A DNA stretch of 64,000 nucleotides from contig LNDV01000035.1 in the NCBI GenBank assembly GCA_001464765.1, forward strand, positions 310,001 to 374,000, read 5' to 3'. Source of the stretch: Betaproteobacteria bacterium Ga0077526 (lineage in GTDB: Bacteria; Pseudomonadota; Gammaproteobacteria; Burkholderiales; Ga0077523). Of the stretch, positions 60,097 through 64,000 are shown in pieces. The translations under genes and the position numbers were made by a program. Below the pieces are notes generated by a model. The model made no database searches. It was not told where the DNA came from and saw only the letters and a list, made by a program, of their open reading frames with translations. Position 1 is the stretch's first letter. Each line of letters starts with the position of its first letter.

Positions 60097-60119
60097 GCTC
60101 CCGGGATTACCGTTGAAAT
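60091..60119 (+). promoter_or_regulatory. Candidate sigma-70 promoter for the ior-Rieske operon
   Basis: TTGACG (60091-60096), a 17-bp spacer and TGAAAT (60114-60119). The -35 is near consensus and the -10 weak. It lies 66 bp before the ATG at 60186. Confidence 0.4.
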
Positions 60120-60185
60120 GCCCCGATCGAGTTGCTCCGCAGCTGTCCGGACCGTCCCGCGCCCGCGCGCCGGTCCTCCCGGGAA

Positions 60186-62351
60186 ATGGCCGAACGCTCA
60201 TTCAAGAAGGAAGTCGAGAAGCTCCGCCTCGCCGGCGGTGAGACCTTCCACGGGGAAGGCATCCTCGCGGTCACCAAGGCGCTGCTACAGTCGGGCGTGT
60301 CCTACGTGGCCGGCTACCAGGGCGCCCCGATCTCGCACCTGATGGACGTCCTGGCGGACGCCAACGACATCCTCGCGGAACTCGGCATCCACTTCGAGCA
60401 CAGCGCCTCCGAGGCCACCGCCACGGCCACGCTGGCCGCTTCGGTCCACTATCCGCTGCGCGGTGCAGTCACGTTCAAGTCCACGGTCGGCACCAACGTG
60501 GCCTCCGATGCCCTCGCCAATCTCGCCTCGGGCGGGGTACGCGGCGGGGCGCTCATCATCGTGGGGGAGGACTACGGCGAAGGCTCCAGCATCATGCAGG
60601 AGCGCTCGCACGCCTTCGCGATGAAGTCCCAGGTGTGGCTGCTCGATCCGCGCCCGAACCTGCCCAGCATCGTCGAGGCCGTGGAACAGGGCTTCCAGCT
60701 CTCGGAGGCCACCAGCACCCCCGTCATGCTGGAGCTGCGCATCCGCGCCTGCCACGTGCACGGCCGCTTCGTCGCCAAGGACAACGTCCGCCCCGCCTTC
60801 ACCCTGAAGGACGCCATCGAACAGCCGCAGCGCGACGTCAGCCGCATCGTGCTGCCGCCGGCGAGCTATCTGCACGAAAAGGAAAAGATCGAGAAGCGCT
60901 GGCCCGCCGCCGTGGCGTTCATCCGCGAGCGCAGGCTGAACGAGTTCTTCGCCGAAACCGCAGACGACTTCGGGATCATCCTGCAGGGCGGCATGTACAA
61001 CAATGTGATCCGCGCACTGCAGCTGCTCGGGTTGTCGGACATCCACGGCGACACGCGCGTGCCGCTCTACGTGCTCAACGTCACCTACCCGCTCGTGGAC
61101 GACGAGATCGTGCGCTTCTGCACTGGCAAGCGGGCGGTGCTGATGGTGGAGGAAGGCCAGCCGGACTTCCTGGAGCAGAACCTCCACGCCATCCTCCGCC
61201 GGGCCGATGTGCAGACGCGCGTGCACGGCAAGGACGTCCTGCCGATGGCCGGCGAGTACACCGGCGGCGTGATGCTCCAGGGCATCACCAAGTTCATCGA
61301 GAAGGTCGCCCCGCACCATCTGCCCGAGAGCGGCGTGCCGGCCGCCGCGAAGCCCGTTCCGCCCGAGGCCCGCCTCCCCGCGATCCGCGCCATGGACACG
61401 GCCGTGCACCCGCGGCCACCGTCGTTCTGCACGGGCTGCCCCGAGCGCCCCATCTTCACCGCGATGAAGCTCGTCGAACGCGAGCTGGGGCCGCATCACG
61501 TGAGCTGCGACATCGGGTGTCACCTGTTCTCCATCCTGCCGCCGTTCAACATCGGCGCCACCACGATGGGCTACGGGCTTGGCTGGGCCGGCGCCGCGGC
61601 CCTCAATACGAGGGAGACGCGTCGCCGCACCATCAGCTTCATGGGCGACGGCGGCTTCTGGCACAACGGCCTCACCAGCGGCGTCGGCAACGCGGTCTTC
61701 AACAAGACCGACAACGTGCTCATCATCGTCGACAACGGCTACTCCGCCGCCACCGGCGGTCAGGACGTCCTGTCATCCAAGGGCCTCAACCCGATCCGGA
61801 CGACGCGCAATCCGATCGAGAGCGCGGTGCGCGGCGTGGGCGTGCAGTGGGTCCGGACGATCACCCGCACCTACAGCGTGTCGCGCATGCGGGACACCCT
61901 GCGCGAAGCCCTCACGACCCCGGCGGAAGGACCCAAGGTCATCATCGCGCAGAGCGAGTGCATGCTGAACCGCCAGCGCCGCGAGAAGCCGCTCATGCGC
62001 AAGGCCGTGGAGTCCGGCCAGCGCGTCGTGCGCGAGCGCTTCGGCGTGGATTCCGACACCTGCACCGGCGATCACTCGTGCATCCGGCTGTCGGGCTGTC
62101 CGTCGCTGTCCATCAAGCCCAACCCCGATCCCCTGCGCACGGACCCCGTCGCGACAGTCCTCGACAGCTGCGTCGGCTGCGGCCTGTGCGGCGAGGTATC
62201 GCACGCGGCCGTGCTGTGCCCCTCCTTCTATCGCGCCGAGATCGTCTCCAACCCGACGGGCTGGGACCGCTTCCGCGCCAAGGTGCGCGCCGCCGTCATC
62301 GGCTTCCTTCAGAACCGCATCGACCGCCGCCTCGCGGGGCTCCGCCCGTGA
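60186..62351 (+). CDS. iorA: Indolepyruvate:ferredoxin oxidoreductase, alpha subunit
   Basis: 721 residues. An N-terminal pyruvate:ferredoxin-oxidoreductase-type domain ('GYQGAPISHLMDVLAD', 'ASEATATATLAASVHYPLRGAVTFKSTVGTNVASDALANL') is followed by the TPP domain 'SFMGDGGFWHNGLTSGVGNAVFNKTDNVLIIVDNGYSAATGGQ'. A C-terminal ferredoxin-like region has 'CTGDHSCIRLSGCPSL' and 'SCVGCGLCGEVSHAAVLCPS' (one or two [4Fe-4S] clusters). It oxidatively decarboxylates arylpyruvates to aryl-acetyl-CoA. ATG 60186 is used; upstream ATG- and GTG-type starts would add non-family residues. Confidence 0.92.
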   Translation: MAERSFKKEVEKLRLAGGETFHGEGILAVTKALLQSGVSYVAGYQGAPISHLMDVLADANDILAELGIHFEHSASEATATATLAASVHYPLRGAVTFKSTVGTNVASDALANLASGGVRGGALIIVGEDYGEGSSIMQERSHAFAMKSQVWLLDPRPNLPSIVEAVEQGFQLSEATSTPVMLELRIRACHVHGRFVAKDNVRPAFTLKDAIEQPQRDVSRIVLPPASYLHEKEKIEKRWPAAVAFIRERRLNEFFAETADDFGIILQGGMYNNVIRALQLLGLSDIHGDTRVPLYVLNVTYPLVDDEIVRFCTGKRAVLMVEEGQPDFLEQNLHAILRRADVQTRVHGKDVLPMAGEYTGGVMLQGITKFIEKVAPHHLPESGVPAAAKPVPPEARLPAIRAMDTAVHPRPPSFCTGCPERPIFTAMKLVERELGPHHVSCDIGCHLFSILPPFNIGATTMGYGLGWAGAAALNTRETRRRTISFMGDGGFWHNGLTSGVGNAVFNKTDNVLIIVDNGYSAATGGQDVLSSKGLNPIRTTRNPIESAVRGVGVQWVRTITRTYSVSRMRDTLREALTTPAEGPKVIIAQSECMLNRQRREKPLMRKAVESGQRVVRERFGVDSDTCTGDHSCIRLSGCPSLSIKPNPDPLRTDPVATVLDSCVGCGLCGEVSHAAVLCPSFYRAEIVSNPTGWDRFRAKVRAAVIGFLQNRIDRRLAGLRP

Positions 62352-63850
62352 GCGCTCCCGGCCGCTCCTTCAACGTCGCAATCCTCGCGATGGGCGGCGA
62401 GGGTGGCGGCGTGCTCGCCGACTGGCTGGTGGACCTCGCCGAGCACAACGGCTACTTCGCGCAGACCACCTCGGTGCCCGGCGTCGCGCAGCGCACTGGC
62501 GCCACGATCTACTACGTCGAGATGTTCCCGGATGCACGGGACGGCCGCACACCCGTGTTCGCGCTCATGCCGTTCCCGGGCGACGTGGACGTGGTCATCG
62601 CCTCCGAACTGATGGAAGCGGGCCGCGCCATCCAGCGCGGTTTCGTCACGCCCGATCGCACCGTCTTCATCACGTCGACACACCGCGTGTTCTCGATGAC
62701 CGAGAAGATCGCCATGGGCGACGGCCGTGTCGACGCCGACAAGCTGCTCGAGGCCGGCCGCGCTGCCGCCCGCAAGCTCATCGTCGCGGACTTCGCGGAT
62801 GCCGCCGAGCGCACCGGCAGCGTGATCAGTGCGGCACTGTTCGGCGCCCTCGCGGCAAGCGACGAGACGCCCTTCCTGCCCGAAGCCTTCGAGGCCGCGA
62901 TCCGTCGTGGCGGGGTCGGGGTGAACACCAGCCTCGCGGCCTTCGCCGAGGGCGCGAGGCTCGCCGCGCAGCCGACGGCACCGAGCGTGGTCGAAGCCCT
63001 GATCGAACCTCCCCCCTCTGCGGTCGGCCGCCTGCTGCAGCCGCTCGCCGAAAGAATCCGGTGCGACTTTCCCGCGGCGGCGCAGCGGACGCTGGTCGCA
63101 GGCATCGAACGTCTGGCCGACTATCAGGATGTGGCCTATGCCGAGGCGTACCTGGATCGCCTCGCGCCGCTCGCGGCCCTGGAGCGCGACAGCGGCGATG
63201 CCCGCTGCCGCCTGCTGGTGGAGACGGCGAGACACCTCGCGTTGTGGTTGTCGTACGAAGACACGATCCGCGTCGCCGACCTGAAGACGCGCCGCTCGCG
63301 TTTCGATCGCGTCCGCGCGGAGGTGCGCAGCAAGCCGGACCAGGTGCTGGGTATTCACGAATTCATGCATCCGCGCCTGGAGGAAATCGCCGACACCCTG
63401 CCGGAAGGCCTCGGTCGCTGGCTGCTCGCCACGCCCTGGGCGCGCAATCTGGTGGGGCGCTTCTCGCGGGAAGGGCGCGTCGTGCGCACGAGCACCGTGC
63501 GCGGCTTCCTGCTGCTCTACTTCGTCGCGAGCCTGCGGCGCATCCGCCGCGGCACGCTGCGGGCACGGATCGAGATGCAGCGCATCGACGGGTGGTTCGC
63601 GACCGTCACGGAAGTTGCACGCACTGACTACGAACTCGCCATCGCCGTGGCGTCGTGTCAGCGCCTGGTCAAGGGCTACGGCGATACGCACGCGCGCGGC
63701 TGGCGCAATTTCGAATCCCTGATGAACGCCCTCCCCCGCCTTCGCGGCCGCGCCGACGCCGCGATCCAGCTGCGCCGCCTGACGGAAGCCGCACTGGCGG
63801 ACGAACACGGAAACGCGCTGTCGGCGGCGAGGGAGGAAATCGCCGCATGA
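62348..63850 (+). CDS. iorB: Indolepyruvate oxidoreductase beta subunit with C-terminal extension
   Basis: 500 residues from GTG 62348, overlapping the iorA stop (GTGA). Residues about 1-200 are the pyruvate ferredoxin oxidoreductase gamma domain ('LAMGGEGGGVLADWLVDLAEHNGYFAQTTSVPGVAQRTGATIYYVEM'). Residues about 210-500 are an extra helical domain (as in the DUF6537-type IorB proteins), without cysteine clusters. The large extension distinguishes it from the short archaeal IorB. It is coupled to the next gene (ATGA). Confidence 0.88.
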   Translation: MSAPGRSFNVAILAMGGEGGGVLADWLVDLAEHNGYFAQTTSVPGVAQRTGATIYYVEMFPDARDGRTPVFALMPFPGDVDVVIASELMEAGRAIQRGFVTPDRTVFITSTHRVFSMTEKIAMGDGRVDADKLLEAGRAAARKLIVADFADAAERTGSVISAALFGALAASDETPFLPEAFEAAIRRGGVGVNTSLAAFAEGARLAAQPTAPSVVEALIEPPPSAVGRLLQPLAERIRCDFPAAAQRTLVAGIERLADYQDVAYAEAYLDRLAPLAALERDSGDARCRLLVETARHLALWLSYEDTIRVADLKTRRSRFDRVRAEVRSKPDQVLGIHEFMHPRLEEIADTLPEGLGRWLLATPWARNLVGRFSREGRVVRTSTVRGFLLLYFVASLRRIRRGTLRARIEMQRIDGWFATVTEVARTDYELAIAVASCQRLVKGYGDTHARGWRNFESLMNALPRLRGRADAAIQLRRLTEAALADEHGNALSAAREEIAA

Positions 63851-64000
63851 GCCGCTATCGCGACGACCCGGAGGCCCTGCGCGCCCTGGTCCAGGACGAC
63901 CAGGTGCATCGCGACGTGTACATCGACGACGAGCTGTTCGCCCTCGAGATGGAACGCCTGTGGTCACGCACTTGGGTGTATGTCGGTCACACGAGCCAGG
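63847..64000 (+). CDS. Rieske oxygenase, N-terminal fragment (cut by window edge)
   Basis: 51 codons are visible from ATG 63847, which overlaps the iorB stop (ATGA). 'VHRDVYIDDELFALEMERLWSRTWVYVGHTSQ' is the standard N-terminus of a ring-hydroxylating dioxygenase alpha subunit, close in style to the proteins at 9450 and 39414. The Rieske cluster lies beyond the end. It is translationally coupled to the ior genes. Confidence 0.85.
   Translation, partial: MSRYRDDPEALRALVQDDQVHRDVYIDDELFALEMERLWSRTWVYVGHTSQ

Noticed and set aside
60635..63850. A 1071-codon fusion reading from inside iorA through iorB
   Set aside because: The first part is out of frame with iorA; iorB starts naturally at the coupled GTG 62348.

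Overview
This is 64 kb of very GC-rich, densely coding DNA from what looks like a Betaproteobacterium, with no plasmid or phage backbone. The evidence is the mix of families: a Sox cluster, TRAP and Liv transporters, GreB, DUF4124 proteins, HpaR-type homoprotocatechuate genes, a rhombosortase pair, and repeated Rieske oxygenases of burkholderialean or rhodocyclalean style. No rRNA, tRNA, CRISPR array or intact insertion sequence was seen. Many genes are translationally coupled (ATGA, GTGA or TGATG overlaps).

Layout. 1-2.6 kb: end of an alpha/beta hydrolase, a TfoX-domain protein, a peroxiredoxin, greB, then a palindromic repeat element joined to the 3' remnant of a zeta-toxin-like gene and its small partner. 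2.6-5.3 kb: an exported protein, a methyltransferase, and a divergent pair (exported protein / ArsC-like reductase) whose start codons overlap. 5.3-9.3 kb: soxYZAXB without soxCD. 9.4-11.4 kb: a Rieske oxygenase with its beta subunit. 11.6-21.3 kb: envelope proteins, a three-gene reductase/WD40 operon, an FAD oxidase, and a LuxR-type regulator converging on a hybrid histidine kinase. 21.5-29.7 kb: two DUF4124 proteins, an acyl-CoA ligase, a livJHMGF-type transporter and an FKBP isomerase. 30-37 kb: a Slam-like outer-membrane protein, an enoyl-CoA hydratase, and an operon pairing an opine-type dehydrogenase and a hydroxyacyl-CoA dehydrogenase with a TRAP transporter. 37-45 kb: a caspase-fold (C25-like) peptidase, a second Rieske oxygenase, a GT4 glycosyltransferase, a TIR-like/TPR/SLOG-like protein, a VUT-family transporter and a small HTH protein. 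45.3-48.7 kb: a four-gene operon joining a Tat-exported xanthine-oxidase-family molybdoenzyme to a second SoxYZ pair. 49-51 kb: a rhombosortase and its probable lipoprotein target. 51.2-60 kb: a split TPP decarboxylase diverging from hpaGGEDFH, an aldo/keto reductase, a 0.73 kb tandem palindromic repeat array, and hpaR. 60-64 kb: indolepyruvate:ferredoxin oxidoreductase genes coupled to a third, truncated Rieske gene.

Taken together the window suggests a metabolically versatile aerobe that oxidises reduced sulfur and degrades aromatic acids by ring hydroxylation and meta cleavage, while taking up organic acids or amino acids. The most unusual items are: the molybdoenzyme-SoxYZ operon, whose SoxY has an altered C-terminus; the TIR-like/TPR/SLOG-like protein; a cytoplasmic-looking caspase-fold peptidase; and a repeat family that sits between convergent genes and supplies their stop codons.
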